Shown: positions 43,817 through 53,778, counted from the stretch's first letter. The stretch is 64,000 nucleotides of DNA from Rhizobium gallicum bv. gallicum R602sp (GCF_000816845.1 NZ_CP006877.1:439501-503500), one strand, 5' to 3'. Numbers and translations: made by a program. The notes: generated by a model from the sequence alone, not told the origin.

Positions 43817-45442
43817 TTACGTGGCAAGCTTCGCCAATGCTGCAACAAGCCCTTGGGTCGAGCTATCGTGTCCTGCCGCGCTCTCCGTGCCTTCAATGAC
43901 CGGCAGCAGGCCGGTCGCCAGTTCCTTGCCGAGCTCGACCCCCCACTGGTCGAAGGAGTTGATGCGGAAGAGCACGCCTTCTACGAATACGCGATGTTCG
44001 TAGAGCGCAATCAGGCGGCCGAGCGCATAGGGTGTCAGCTTGTCATAAACGAAGGTTATCGATGGCCGGTTGCCGGTGAAGACCCGGTGCGGCGCGATGA
44101 AATCGGCCTTCTTGTCGTCCATCCCCTTGGCCGTGAGCTGCGCTTTGGCTTCCTCGAAAGTCCGGCCCTTCATGAGCGCTTCGGACTGTGCCAGGCAATT
44201 GGCCATCAGCAAATGATGCTGGTGGCGCAGTTCCGGCTCGAAGGCGTTGGCGGCGATCATGAATTCACCGGGAATAATGCTCGTTCCCTGGTGGATGAGT
44301 TGGAAGAATGCGTGCTGGCCGTTGGTCCCAGGCTCGCCCCAGACAACCGGGCCGGAATTGCTCTCGACCGGGGTGCCGTCGATCGTCACGCCCTTGCCGT
44401 TGGATTCCATGTCGAGCTGCTGCAGGTAGGCCGGGAAACGCGAGAGGCGCTGGTCGTAGGGCAGGATCGCACGGGTGGGATAACCCAGCACATTGCGATG
44501 GTAAAAGCCGATGAGGCCGAGCAGCATCGGCAGGTTTTCGGTAACCGGAGCCTTACGGAAATGGTTGTCCATTGCATGCGCACCGTCGAGGAACTTGCCG
44601 AAGTTCTCCGATCCGATCGCGATCATCAGCGGAAGGCCGATGGCCGACCAGATGGAATAGCGGCCACCGACCCAATCCCAGAAGCCGAAGACGCGTTCGC
44701 TCGCGATGCCGAAGGCGGCGACCTTGTCGAGCGCCGTCGAAACGGCCGCGAAATGGTGCTGCACCGCAGCCTCACCCAGCGCCTTGGCGATGAAGTTGCG
44801 CGCCGTCTGCGCATTGGTCATCGTCTCGATCGTCGTGAAGGTCTTCGAGGCAATGATGAAGAGCGTCGTTTCCGGCTGAACCTGCTTCAGGATGTCGGCG
44901 ATATGGGCGCCGTCGATGTTGGAGACGAAATGCGCGCGCGGGCCATCATGGAAGGGCGCGAGCGCCAGGGTCGCCATGACCGGGCCGAGGTCCGAGCCGC
45001 CGATCCCGATATTGATGACGTCGGTGATCTGCTTGCCCGTCGCGCCCTTCAGCGCGCCGGAGCGGATGCCGTCGGCGAACTTGCCCATGGCGGTGAGAAC
45101 ACCGTTGACATCCGGCATCACATCCTTGCCGTCGACCAGCACCGCCGTATTGGAGCGGTTGCGAAGCGCAGTGTGTAGAACGGCGCGATCTTCTGTGAAG
45201 TTGATCGCCTTGCCAGAAAACATTTCCTCGCGCTTCTTCTCCACACCGCCTTCTCCTGCGAGCTTGACAAGAAGCGCCAGGATTTCGTCGTTCACGGCGG
45301 TCTTTGAATAGTCCATCAAAAGGTCGTCGAGCGAGGCGGTGAAGCGCGAGAAGCGCTGCGGATCGGCGGCGAAGGCGTCGCGGATATCGGTTGCCTTCGT
45401 GGCGGCCGCAGTGCTCTTCAGCTGTTCGACGATGACATTCAT
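43817..45442 (-). CDS. pgi: Glucose-6-phosphate isomerase
   Basis: 541 residues from the ATG at 45442 (GGAG site six bases upstream); a longer frame from 45514 is unneeded. It interconverts glucose-6-P and fructose-6-P. Signatures: [66 protein letters not shown] and the C-terminal [13 protein letters not shown] with the catalytic Lys. It links the fructose-entry genes here to the Entner-Doudoroff and pentose-phosphate routes usual in rhizobia. Confidence 0.97.
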   Translation of the reverse strand: MNVIVEQLKSTAAATKATDIRDAFAADPQRFSRFTASLDDLLMDYSKTAVNDEILALLVKLAGEGGVEKKREEMFSGKAINFTEDRAVLHTALRNRSNTAVLVDGKDVMPDVNGVLTAMGKFADGIRSGALKGATGKQITDVINIGIGGSDLGPVMATLALAPFHDGPRAHFVSNIDGAHIADILKQVQPETTLFIIASKTFTTIETMTNAQTARNFIAKALGEAAVQHHFAAVSTALDKVAAFGIASERVFGFWDWVGGRYSIWSAIGLPLMIAIGSENFGKFLDGAHAMDNHFRKAPVTENLPMLLGLIGFYHRNVLGYPTRAILPYDQRLSRFPAYLQQLDMESNGKGVTIDGTPVESNSGPVVWGEPGTNGQHAFFQLIHQGTSIIPGEFMIAANAFEPELRHQHHLLMANCLAQSEALMKGRTFEEAKAQLTAKGMDDKKADFIAPHRVFTGNRPSITFVYDKLTPYALGRLIALYEHRVFVEGVLFRINSFDQWGVELGKELATGLLPVIEGTESAAGHDSSTQGLVAALAKLAT

Positions 45443-45524
45443 GGGAGGCTCCTTGAAGGCGGAAAGGGTTGCGGAAACTATTCGCTTTGTAGGGCGTAAA
45501 TCAAGTTCAGCCACCGCCGGAATG

Positions 45525-45556
45525 CAAAAAAGCCACCCGCGCGCAGGCGGATGGCT
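45525..45556 (-). terminator. Intrinsic terminator after fadD
   Basis: On the minus strand GCCATCCGC-CTGCGC-GCGGGTGGC forms a 9-bp stem (one T-G pair) followed by TTTTTT. It lies 25 bp past the fadD stop and before the pgi start. Confidence 0.9.
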
Positions 45557-45580
45557 TCAAATTCCATGCGGGTGTTAAAA

Positions 45581-47281
45581 TCAGCCGCGCAGGTCCTTGC
45601 GCAGAATCTTGCCGACCGGCGATTTCGGCAATTCGGTGCGGAATTCGATATGGCGGGGACGCTTGTAGTTGGTGAGGTTGGCGGCACAATGGGCCCTCAC
45701 ATCGGCCTCGGTCAGCGCCAGGTCCTTCCGCACCACGAAGAGTTTCACCGCTTCGCCGGAATGGCCATCCGGCACGCCGATCGCGGCGGCCTCGATGATG
45801 CCCGGGTGCATGGCGGCGACTTCCTCGATCTCGTTTGGATAGACGTTGAAACCGGAAACCAGGATCATGTCCTTCTTGCGGTCAACGATCTTGGTGTAGC
45901 CGCGCTCGTCCATGAAGCCCATGTCGCCACTGCGGAAAAAGCCGTCTGCCGTCATCACCTTCGCGGTCTCCTCCGGCTTCTGCCAGTAGCCGGCCATCAC
46001 CTGCGGACCGCGGATGCAGATCTCGCCGATCTCGCCGAGCGGCAGGGAATTACCGTTTTCATCGCGGATGTCGATCTCGGTAGAGGGGAGAGGCAAGCCG
46101 ATCGAGGCGGTGAATTCCGGTGAATCGAAGCGGTTGGCGGTTGCGACCGGCGAGGTCTCGGAAAGGCCGTAGCCCTCGGTGATATGCGAGCCCGTCATCT
46201 TCAGCCAGCGCTCGGCGACCGGCCGCTGCACCGCCATGCCGCCGCCGAGCGACATGATGAGCGAGGAGAAATCGAGCTTGGCGAAGTCGGCATTGTTCAT
46301 CAGCGCGTTGAACAGCGTGTTAAGGCCGGGGAAGATATGGACGTTCGACTTGCCGAATTCTTTGACAAAGCCCGGAATGTCGCGCGGATTGGCGATCAGA
46401 ATGTTGTGCGCGCCGAGAGACATGCCCATCAGCGAATTCACCGTCAGCGCGAAGATGTGATAAAGCGGCAGTGCGCACATGAAGTTGAGCACGTCCGGCT
46501 GCTTCTTGAGCTCGAAAGCGGATTTCAGCCAAAGCTGCAGCTGCCGTTTGTTGGCAAGCAGGTTCTGATGTGTCAGCACCGCACCCTTGGCTACACCTGT
46601 GGTGCCGCCGGTATATTGAAGGAAGGCGATATCGCTGCCATTAATGGCCGGCGGTTGCAGCGGTTTGCGCGCACCTTCGCCCAAGATCTGTTTGAATGTC
46701 TTGTGCTGCGGGATCGACCACGAGGGGACCAGCTTCTTCACCTTGCGGACGACGAAATTGACGATCAGTCCCTTTGGACCCAGCAATTCGCCAAGCGAAG
46801 TCACCACCACATGGCGCACATCGGTCTTTGCCAGCACCTGTTCGACCGTGCGGGCGAAGTTCTCCAGTACGAAGATCGCCTTGGCGCCTGAATCGCGCAG
46901 CTGGTGTTCCAGTTCGCGCGGCGTATAGAGTGGATTGACATTCACGACGACCAGGCCGGCGCGCAGGATGCCGTAGACCGCGATAGGGTTCTGCAGCACA
47001 TTCGGCATCATCACGGCGACCCGATCGCCTTTCTGAAGACCGATGCTCTGGAGCCAGGCTGCGACCTTGCGCGTCTGCTCTCCGAGCTCCCGATAGGTGA
47101 GCGTCTTGCCCATGCTCGAAAAGGCAACGCGGGTTGCATAGGTCGTGCAGGATTTGTCCAGCAGGTCCGCCAGCGAACCATGTTCCGGCGGCGGCAGTTC
47201 GGCCGGAACGATCGCGGGATAGGCGGCAAGCCAAGGCTTTTGCCGCTTCGAGCCACCTGGATGGACGGAAATGCTGCTCAT
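45581..47281 (-). CDS. fadD: Long-chain fatty acid-CoA ligase
   Basis: 566 residues from the ATG at 47281. AMP-binding motif YTGGTTGVAKGAVLTH (about 212-227), then GYGLSETSPVA, RSGDMGFMDERGYTKIVDRK (hinge region), and the C-terminal catalytic Lys in LPKSPVGKILRKDLR. It activates imported fatty acids to acyl-CoA at the inner membrane for beta-oxidation. Two perfect palindromes lie 91-144 bp upstream of the start, suggesting dual control by fatty-acid- or acyl-CoA-responsive repressors. Confidence 0.95.
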   Translation of the reverse strand: MSSISVHPGGSKRQKPWLAAYPAIVPAELPPPEHGSLADLLDKSCTTYATRVAFSSMGKTLTYRELGEQTRKVAAWLQSIGLQKGDRVAVMMPNVLQNPIAVYGILRAGLVVVNVNPLYTPRELEHQLRDSGAKAIFVLENFARTVEQVLAKTDVRHVVVTSLGELLGPKGLIVNFVVRKVKKLVPSWSIPQHKTFKQILGEGARKPLQPPAINGSDIAFLQYTGGTTGVAKGAVLTHQNLLANKRQLQLWLKSAFELKKQPDVLNFMCALPLYHIFALTVNSLMGMSLGAHNILIANPRDIPGFVKEFGKSNVHIFPGLNTLFNALMNNADFAKLDFSSLIMSLGGGMAVQRPVAERWLKMTGSHITEGYGLSETSPVATANRFDSPEFTASIGLPLPSTEIDIRDENGNSLPLGEIGEICIRGPQVMAGYWQKPEETAKVMTADGFFRSGDMGFMDERGYTKIVDRKKDMILVSGFNVYPNEIEEVAAMHPGIIEAAAIGVPDGHSGEAVKLFVVRKDLALTEADVRAHCAANLTNYKRPRHIEFRTELPKSPVGKILRKDLRG

Positions 47282-47371
47282 CGTGTCTCTCTCCCCTATC
47301 CGGCAACGGATGCCGGTCTGCGGCTGCCGGTCGGATGATCCTCCATCCTCCGAAGGGCAGCTTATGCCAAT

Positions 47372-47388
47372 GCTTGAACCGTTCAAGC
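47372..47388. promoter_or_regulatory. Palindrome 1 upstream of fadD
   Basis: GCTTGAA-CCG-TTCAAGC: perfect 7-bp arms with a 3-bp spacer, about 91 bp upstream of the fadD start. Typical size for a TetR- or GntR-class dimer site. Confidence 0.6.
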
Positions 47389-47409
47389 TGGATTAGAGGT
47401 ACACTAACT

Positions 47410-47425
47410 TTGACGTAAACGTCAA
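47410..47425. promoter_or_regulatory. Palindrome 2 upstream of fadD (TTGACGT-AA-ACGTCAA)
   Basis: Perfect 7-bp arms with a 2-bp spacer. From memory it resembles sites of the MerR-type LiuR regulator of branched-chain and fatty-acid catabolism in proteobacteria; that match is unverified. Confidence 0.6.
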
Positions 47426-47511
47426 CGCGCTTCCGCGCTCCGGTAACCTGGGAACTTTTGAGTCCGAAGACGCGTTGTATTTCCATGACTGACAGGTGAG
47501 GAGAAGCAGAA

Positions 47512-47904
47512 ATGCTCAATGAAGAGGGTGATGTCAACCGCCGCGATCCCGATGTAAAGGATACTCCGTCGCTGATTGCAAGTGACCGCGTTGAAGGCAC
47601 TCGTGTCTATGGCGCCGATGGCAAGCACATCGGCTCGATCGAGCGCCTGATCATCGGAAAGCAGGACGGCCGCGTGGCCTATGCCGTGATGAGCTTTGGC
47701 GGCTTCCTGGGTATCGGCAACGACCACTATCCGCTGCCCTGGGAAAAGCTGAACTACGACACGCAGCTTGACGGATACCGTATCGATCTCACGAAGGAGG
47801 AGATCGAAAACGCGCCGAGCTACGCGGACGATGACGACAACTGGTACAACGATAACAGCCGCCGGATCTATGACTACTACGGCGTGCCACCTTACTGGAT
47901 GTAA
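47512..47904 (+). CDS. PRC-barrel domain protein
   Basis: 130 residues, one PRC-barrel (VEGTRVYGADGKHIGSIERL, IIGKQDGRVAYAVMSFGGFL, LPWEKLNYDTQLDGYRIDLT). The C-terminal part is acidic and aromatic (YADDDDNWYNDNSRRIYDYY), as in stress-induced rhizobial PRC proteins. PRC-barrels bind protein or RNA partners; the role here is unknown. No signal peptide. GAGGAG precedes the start and a strong terminator follows, so it is monocistronic. Confidence 0.9.
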   Translation: MLNEEGDVNRRDPDVKDTPSLIASDRVEGTRVYGADGKHIGSIERLIIGKQDGRVAYAVMSFGGFLGIGNDHYPLPWEKLNYDTQLDGYRIDLTKEEIENAPSYADDDDNWYNDNSRRIYDYYGVPPYWM

Positions 47905-47927
47905 CGTCGTTCGCGCGAACGAGCCGG

Positions 47928-47957
47928 AAAGGGCCCCGCGGCTGGCGGGGCCTTTTT
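47928..47957 (+). terminator. Intrinsic terminator after the PRC-barrel gene
   Basis: Stem GGCCCCGC/GCGGGGCC with a five-base loop, flanked by AAAG and CTTTTT. It lies 25 bp after the stop codon. Confidence 0.92.
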
Positions 47958-47962
47958 GGTGT

Positions 47963-50410
47963 CTACCAAAGGAGATCGTTGGCCGAGCGAAGAACCACGC
48001 CCGGGACGATATCGTCCGAAGAGATTGGCCTCTTCGTGTTAAGTGTGAAAACGTGGCTCTCGCCCGGCAGCAGGGTGACAAGCATGGAACCTGCCACTGC
48101 AGTCGGATCGAGCCGGTCGGCCATCAGGCAAATATCCTTCAGAAAGCTTCTGGCCGTGACCTCCACCTCGCATCCGTCGACAACACGGGTAACTGCGACC
48201 TCGAACTGCGGCCTCGGCAGCTTCAAGTGGACATCCTCGACGAAATAGTGGAAGGCGCGTTTGTCGAGCATCTCTACGACGACCACCTCGTCATCAGCCG
48301 CAGCTGGAGTGGCGATGTCGTCCGGCAGGATAAATTCCTTGGATTCGAACCTGTCGCAGAGCAGTCGCCAGAATTCGAATTCGGCAAGTACCGTCCCGTC
48401 GAGCTTCACGCGTCTGCCGCTGATTTTCGACCGCCAGAAAAGCGTCCGCTCGTTGACTGCTATGGCGGCGAGCTTGTCTCCCCGCGGCTGGATCGTCAGC
48501 AGGCGCGGATCGAAAGCCTGTTGCAGGGCGTACCAGAGTGGCTTGCGCCGCCCCGCGGAATCGAGTGCGGACCAGGAGGTTACCGGCCAGCAATCGTTGA
48601 ACTGCCAAACGACTGCACCTTTGCAGATGCTGCGATGCGAGCGCATATGCTCGACGGCGAAGCGGATCGCGCGCGCCTGGTTCAACTGTGTGGCAAAATG
48701 CCAGTCGGCCATCGTCTTCGGTATGGGCAAATGGCCGGCAAGGCCGCGGATCAGCCGCTCGTTGCCATGTGTCGCCTTTTGATGATGGAAGACGCCATGT
48801 GATTGCGGTGTCAGCGGATTGTCATGCACGTTTTCTTCGAGCGTCGCCCAACTCGGCGGCGCCTGCCAGCCGAATTCGGAGCAAAAGCGCGGGATGTAGT
48901 TGCGATAAACCTCGTAGCCGACGTCGTTCCACACATCCCAGATATGCTTGCAACCGTGTTCATCCGCATTGGGCGCGATATCCATCGTGCCGGAATAGGG
49001 ACTACCGGGATAATAGGGCCGGTCGGGGTCGAGTTCGGCGCACAGCTTCGGGAGCAGATCGAGATAATAGCCAAGCCCCCAGGTAACGCCCTCCTTGATG
49101 ATCGGCCGCCAGCCCCACTCGTCGAAGCCCCAGATATTCTCGTTATTGCCATTCCAGACGATGAGCGAAGCATGTGACATCAGCCGGACGACATTGTCAC
49201 GTACCTCGGCTTCCACTTCGCTACGAAGCGGCTCTTCCTCCGGATAGGCAGCACAGGCAAAAAGAAAGTCTTGCCAGACCAGCATTCCGGCGCGATCGCA
49301 AGCCTCGTAGAATCCATCGCGCTCGAAAATGCCGCCGCCCCAGACGCGCAGCATATTGATGTTTGCTGCCTTCGCCTCGGCGATGCGCGAGACATAGCCG
49401 TGCGAAGTCACACGCGAGGGAAAGCAATCGTCGGGAATCCAGTTCGCGCCGCAGATGAAAAGCGGCACCTCGTTGACGATGAAAGTGAAGGCCGAGCCAT
49501 GTGCGTCCGGCGCAGTATCCAGCCGGACGGAGCGAAAGCCGATTTCCTTGGAATAGCTATCGCGTAAGTCATCGTTTACGCTATCGCGCAACTCGATCTT
49601 CAGCGGATAGAGTGGCTGGGCGCCGAGATGATGCGGCCACCAAAGCTGCGGCGATGGAACGCGGATGTCGAAGCTGACCTCTCCGGCACCTTCCGCGATC
49701 TCGACCGCATGAAATACGCCCGCAATCTCGGCGTCGATCCTGCAGGCACCCGATGCGCCATGCTGCGTCAGCTTGGCATGGACCTTCACCAGGCCATCGC
49801 CACCTGCAAGCGTCGCCGATACCCGCGTCTCGAGGAGCCGTGCCCGATCCCAGCTTTCCAGTCGCACCGGCTTCCAAATCCCCGCAGTCACCAAGGTCGG
49901 TCCCCAGTCCCAGCCGAAATTGCAGGCCATCTTGCGCATCAGGTTGCCAGGCCCCGGATAATTGTTGGGCCGGTAGCCGTAACGCTTTTCCATCTCCGCA
50001 CCGTGGGCATAGGCGGAATGGAAGGTGACGCTGAGTTCGTTGACGCCGGCCTTCAGCAAAGCTGAAACATCGAAGCGGTAGGTGCGATGCTGGTTGAAGG
50101 TTCGCGCCACCTCCTCGCCGTTCAATCGGATCGTCGCGATTGTATCCAACCCGTCGAAAACCAGCTCATGAACTTTGCGTTCATCAGGGGCGGCTTCGAA
50201 GCTGCAGCGATAAGTCCATTCCGTTTTGCCGATCCAGTCGCTGCTGATCTCGTTGACGTCGAGATAGGGGTCCGGGATCAGCCGGTTTGCCAGAAGGTCG
50301 AGATGCACGCAACCGGGAACGGCTGCGGGAATGAATTCGGGCAGTCCAAGACGCCCTGTATCGTTGCAGGAGAGCGTCCAGCCGCTGAGAAGTTCGGCTC
50401 TTTCGATCAT
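47963..50410 (-). CDS. Glycoside hydrolase family 2 beta-mannosidase
   Basis: 815 residues from the ATG at 50410. N-terminal sugar-binding domain (FDGLDTIATIRLNGEEVART), immunoglobulin-like domains, then the TIM barrel with NMLRVWGGGIFERDGFYEAC, the acid/base Glu in IVWNGNNENIWG and the nucleophile Glu in RFCSEFGWQAPPSWA. The pattern is that of beta-mannosidases rather than LacZ. No signal peptide, so it acts on imported oligosaccharides in the cytoplasm. It is the last gene after the VOC gene and osmolyte importer on this strand, 10 bp after VOC. Confidence 0.9.
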   Translation of the reverse strand: MIERAELLSGWTLSCNDTGRLGLPEFIPAAVPGCVHLDLLANRLIPDPYLDVNEISSDWIGKTEWTYRCSFEAAPDERKVHELVFDGLDTIATIRLNGEEVARTFNQHRTYRFDVSALLKAGVNELSVTFHSAYAHGAEMEKRYGYRPNNYPGPGNLMRKMACNFGWDWGPTLVTAGIWKPVRLESWDRARLLETRVSATLAGGDGLVKVHAKLTQHGASGACRIDAEIAGVFHAVEIAEGAGEVSFDIRVPSPQLWWPHHLGAQPLYPLKIELRDSVNDDLRDSYSKEIGFRSVRLDTAPDAHGSAFTFIVNEVPLFICGANWIPDDCFPSRVTSHGYVSRIAEAKAANINMLRVWGGGIFERDGFYEACDRAGMLVWQDFLFACAAYPEEEPLRSEVEAEVRDNVVRLMSHASLIVWNGNNENIWGFDEWGWRPIIKEGVTWGLGYYLDLLPKLCAELDPDRPYYPGSPYSGTMDIAPNADEHGCKHIWDVWNDVGYEVYRNYIPRFCSEFGWQAPPSWATLEENVHDNPLTPQSHGVFHHQKATHGNERLIRGLAGHLPIPKTMADWHFATQLNQARAIRFAVEHMRSHRSICKGAVVWQFNDCWPVTSWSALDSAGRRKPLWYALQQAFDPRLLTIQPRGDKLAAIAVNERTLFWRSKISGRRVKLDGTVLAEFEFWRLLCDRFESKEFILPDDIATPAAADDEVVVVEMLDKRAFHYFVEDVHLKLPRPQFEVAVTRVVDGCEVEVTARSFLKDICLMADRLDPTAVAGSMLVTLLPGESHVFTLNTKRPISSDDIVPGVVLRSANDLLW

Positions 50411-50420
50411 GGGAGTGCTC

Positions 50421-50816
50421 TTAACGGAAACGACCGTGACGCTGCAGAACTTCGATCTTGTAGCCGTCGGGATCGGTGATGAAGAAGAAGAGGCCGAAGA
50501 GCTTGCCGTCGCGGTTGAGCTCGACAAGCTTGCCGGGATTGAGGCCGGCTTTCGTCAATCGCTCGTGTTCGACGGCGACCTCATCGACCGAAACGGCGAG
50601 GTGACCATAGCCGTTGCCGAGGTCATAGGATGCGGTACGGCCCTTGTTGATCGTCAGCTCCAGCTCGAATCCGGTCTCGGCATTGCTCATATAGATCAGC
50701 GTGAAGGTCTCGAAATCGACCCGATCGGCGACTGTCAGCCCCAAGACCTTGCTATAGAAATCGACGGAGCGCGCTTCGTCGAGTACGCGGATCATGGAGT
50801 GGATCATCTTTGCCAA
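50421..50816 (-). CDS. VOC-family lactoylglutathione lyase-like protein
   Basis: 131 residues. Two beta-alpha-beta-beta-beta modules; metal ligands fit His 6 (KMIHSMIRV), a Glu in GFELELTINKG, His in GYGHLAVSVDE and the late Glu in DGYKIEVLQRHG. This is the glyoxalase I pattern, detoxifying methylglyoxal with glutathione. It lies 48 bp after the osmolyte permease and before beta-mannosidase, an unusual partner for either; expression as one unit is inferred. Confidence 0.87.
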   Translation of the reverse strand: MAKMIHSMIRVLDEARSVDFYSKVLGLTVADRVDFETFTLIYMSNAETGFELELTINKGRTASYDLGNGYGHLAVSVDEVAVEHERLTKAGLNPGKLVELNRDGKLFGLFFFITDPDGYKIEVLQRHGRFR

Positions 50817-50863
50817 GGCGGCCTCCCATTGCCGGTATTGCGGCAGCCTTGGTAGCTTTCCCG

Positions 50864-51613
50864 CTATGCGGGGCGCAAGCCTATTCTTTGCGTGATCGCG
50901 CTTTCGATGAGGCCCATTGCATCGTAGATCAGCACGGCCATCAGGCCGACGATGAGACCGCCTTGCAGGATGAAGGCTGTATTGTCGGAGATCAGGCCGG
51001 CGATGATGACCTCGCCAAGGCCTTTTGCCGCAACCGTCGAGCCGATCGTCGCCGTGCCGATATTGATGACGGTCGCGACCTTTAGTCCCTCAAGAATGAG
51101 CGGAAGCGCAAGCGGCAGTTCAACGCGCAAAAGCCGCTGTATCGCATCCATCCCCATGCCGTCAGCGGCATCAAGAACAGACGGCGAAACCTGACGCAAT
51201 CCGGAGACGGTATTCTCGAAGATCGGCAGCAGGCCATAGAGAAAGAGAGCGATCAGCGTCGGAGCGGCGCCGAAGCCTGTGGCCGGAACGGCAAGCGCCA
51301 GCACGGCGACTGGCGGGAAGGTCTGCCCGGCATTGGCGATCGCGCGTGAGAGCGGCAGGAAATCCTCGCCGCTTTTCCGCGTCACGAAGACGCCCGCCAG
51401 AACCGCCAGAATGGCGCTGCCGACGATCGAGAAGACCACCAGCTCCAGGTGGCCGAAGGCAAGCGATGGCAGGCTGTTTTGCGTGTAGACCGGCGGCGCG
51501 TTGTTGCTGGTCAGCGGCACCAGTATGAAGGAAAGCCACTCGGTCCTGAAAAGCAGGATCAGCAGTAGCCCCAGCGCTGCGAAACGAAAGAGGTTGGCGA
51601 CGACAAGCTTCAT
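50864..51613 (-). CDS. yehW: Osmoprotectant ABC transporter permease (YehW-like)
   Basis: 249 residues from the ATG at 51613, overlapping the ATPase stop; upstream in-frame codons are shadows of that gene. Six hydrophobic spans and the binding-protein-dependent permease motif DAADGMGMDAIQRLLRVELP with LALPLILEGLKVATVINIGT. It forms, with the larger permease at 52551, a heterodimeric channel for choline/betaine-type solutes. The length matches YehW. Confidence 0.9.
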   Translation of the reverse strand: MKLVVANLFRFAALGLLLILLFRTEWLSFILVPLTSNNAPPVYTQNSLPSLAFGHLELVVFSIVGSAILAVLAGVFVTRKSGEDFLPLSRAIANAGQTFPPVAVLALAVPATGFGAAPTLIALFLYGLLPIFENTVSGLRQVSPSVLDAADGMGMDAIQRLLRVELPLALPLILEGLKVATVINIGTATIGSTVAAKGLGEVIIAGLISDNTAFILQGGLIVGLMAVLIYDAMGLIESAITQRIGLRPA

Positions 51614-52554
51614 GCCTTGCGGCCCAGTTCGAGAAGCCGCGTCATGGAGATCGAGCCGACCGGAGCCCTGTCGGCATCTTGTACAGCTGCTTCCTCGACC
51701 CCTTGCCAGATCATTTCCGCGAGAGCGTCCCGAAGGCTGATCGATTGCGGCAGTGCGTAAGGCAGCCCTGTCTTGGCGGGCGCCATGCTTGCCTTGAGCG
51801 GCAGCAACGACATCAGTTTCAAGGCCCTGTCGGAGGTACCGGTCAACTGTTGCACGAAGGGGTCGGCCGGGTCGGTCAGTATCTTTTCCGGCGTCGAGCA
51901 TTGCAGCAGCCTGCCCTCGCTCATGACGGCGATCTGGTTGCCGAGGTGGAAGGCCTCGTCCATGTCGTGGGTCACGAGAATGACGGTCGTGCCGAACTGC
52001 TTCTGGATCGCCAGGAGATCGTCCTGCGCCTTTCCGCGGATAACTGGATCGAGCGCACCGAAAGGTTCGTCCATCAGCAGCAGCTCCGGTTCGGCGGCGA
52101 GCGCGCGGGCCACACCGACGCGTTGCTGCTGACCGCCGGAAAGCTGATGGGGGTATTTTTCGGCAAAACTTGCCGGATCGAGATTGAAGAGACCGAGGAG
52201 CTCGTCGACGCGCCCGGCGGTGCGCGCTGCGTCCCAGCCCAGCAGTTCCGGTACGGTTGCGATATTCTGCGCCACGGTCCGGTGCGGAAAGAGTCCGTGA
52301 CCCTGGATTGCGTAGCCGATCTTGCGGCGCAGGTCTGTTGCCGGCACGTCCATGACATTCTGCCCGGCGACGAAGATCTGCCCTTCGGTGATCGGGACCA
52401 GCCGATTGATCATCCGCATCAGCGTCGATTTGCCCGAACCGGACGTGCCGACGATGACGGTGATCGAACCCTTCTCGACGCTCATCGAGACACCATCGAC
52501 GACGGCTGCAGCGCCATAGCGTTTGGTGACGTTCCTGATCTCGATCATGGTCAT
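51610..52554 (-). CDS. yehX: Osmoprotectant ABC transporter ATP-binding protein (YehX-like)
   Basis: 314 residues. Walker A VGTSGSGKST (about 32-41), Q-loop, signature LSGGQQQRVGVARAL, Walker B LLLMDEPFGALDP, switch VTHDMDEAFHL. The C-terminal 70 residues contain no CBS domains, unlike ProV/OpuA, as in YehX. Overlaps on both sides (4 bp with each permease gene) show one translational unit. Confidence 0.92.
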   Translation of the reverse strand: MTMIEIRNVTKRYGAAAVVDGVSMSVEKGSITVIVGTSGSGKSTLMRMINRLVPITEGQIFVAGQNVMDVPATDLRRKIGYAIQGHGLFPHRTVAQNIATVPELLGWDAARTAGRVDELLGLFNLDPASFAEKYPHQLSGGQQQRVGVARALAAEPELLLMDEPFGALDPVIRGKAQDDLLAIQKQFGTTVILVTHDMDEAFHLGNQIAVMSEGRLLQCSTPEKILTDPADPFVQQLTGTSDRALKLMSLLPLKASMAPAKTGLPYALPQSISLRDALAEMIWQGVEEAAVQDADRAPVGSISMTRLLELGRKA

Positions 52555-53717
52555 GCGGCCGATCCCCGTATGCTGTCTATGACCGCATCGAGGATGACGG
52601 CCGATGAAAAGGCGAAGAAGACGGTCGGCACGGCACCGAGCATGACGAGATCCATGGCGGTCTGCCCGAGCCCCTGGAAAATGAAGATGCCGAACCCGCC
52701 GCCGCCGATGAGCGCTGCAATCGTCACGAGGCCGATCGCCTGTACGAGCACGATGCGGATGCCGGTGAGAATGACCGGAAAGGCAAGCGGCATATCGATG
52801 CCGGTCAGGATTTGCCGGCGCGTCAGTCCCATGCCGGCGGCGGCATCCCGCACTGAAGGATCAACGCCCTCAAGACCGACGACCGTATTGGCTACGATCG
52901 GCAGCAAGGAATAGAGCACGAGCGCGATCAGCGCCGGCGCCGTGCCAATCCCGCGGATGCCGAGGTCGGCTGCGAGCGGCACATGCGTTGCGATATAGCC
53001 GAGCGGCAGCATAAGGATGCCGAAGAGCGCAAGGCTCGGGATGGTCTGGATCAGGCTGAGGCCCTGCAGCACGGCGGCTCGCAGCTTCGGTACCCAGAAA
53101 CAGAAGATGCCGAGCGGCAAGCCGACGACGATCGCGATCGCAAGCGAACCGAGGGCGAGCAGCGAATGGGCGACCGCCTCGGACCAGAATTGAGCAGACC
53201 GCGTTGCGAACTCCTTCATGATCGACAGGCTGTCGAGCAAGCCGGAAGAAAGGCAACCAGCCAAGAGCGCAGTGTAGCCGATCAGCGCGGCGACCCGCAT
53301 CCACGGCGTCAGACGGACCTTGACGAGCGCATCCGAAATGATGAGACCGACGACGGCAAACAGCACCCAGAAACCGCCTCCCGGCGTCATGCGCGCCGCA
53401 TTGCTGTTGGGTGGAGTAAAGGCCGCGGCCACGAGACCGATCGCCGCGACAAGTGCTGCCAGCCCAAGCGTTGCTATCGCAAGCCGCAACGGGGCGCTCT
53501 TTGCAAAGAGTGTAGCAAATGCGGTGGCGACCAGCAGAATGGCGAGAATGATGATGGAAGGATGGTCGAGAAGCTGCGTAAGCAGCATCGGCTTGCCGGA
53601 GGCAATGCGGTTTGCCTTCACATAGATGAAGGGCAAAAGGGCCGCGGCGATGCTGCCGGCAGCCACGAGAACCAAGCCGAGCCGATCCAATTTGCGGACC
53701 GCTAAGGTTTCTTCCAT
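52551..53717 (-). CDS. yehY: Osmoprotectant ABC transporter permease, extended (YehY-like)
   Basis: 388 residues, the YehY length. The extra N-terminal half has four or five spans (VLVAAGSIAAALLPFIYVKA, IIILAILLVATAFATLF, IATLGLAALVAAIGLVAAAF). The C-terminal half is the permease domain with VRDAAAGMGLTRRQILTGID and LVTIAALIGGGGFGIFIF. It follows the binding protein by 61 bp and is coupled to the ATPase. Confidence 0.9.
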   Translation of the reverse strand: MEETLAVRKLDRLGLVLVAAGSIAAALLPFIYVKANRIASGKPMLLTQLLDHPSIIILAILLVATAFATLFAKSAPLRLAIATLGLAALVAAIGLVAAAFTPPNSNAARMTPGGGFWVLFAVVGLIISDALVKVRLTPWMRVAALIGYTALLAGCLSSGLLDSLSIMKEFATRSAQFWSEAVAHSLLALGSLAIAIVVGLPLGIFCFWVPKLRAAVLQGLSLIQTIPSLALFGILMLPLGYIATHVPLAADLGIRGIGTAPALIALVLYSLLPIVANTVVGLEGVDPSVRDAAAGMGLTRRQILTGIDMPLAFPVILTGIRIVLVQAIGLVTIAALIGGGGFGIFIFQGLGQTAMDLVMLGAVPTVFFAFSSAVILDAVIDSIRGSAA

Positions 53718-53778
53718 CGATCCATCCTGTCTGGAAAGCAGCCGCTCCGCCCTGCAATGAGGGCGGAGCGTAAGAAGA

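Noticed and set aside
43678..43899. Plus-strand frame with PPHIRWDEDPTAIV in the gap before pgi
   Set aside because: It runs into antisense of pgi and has no start signal or known relatives I can name.
43709..45178. 489-codon plus-strand frame across pgi
   Set aside because: Antisense to glucose-6-phosphate isomerase; shadow composition.
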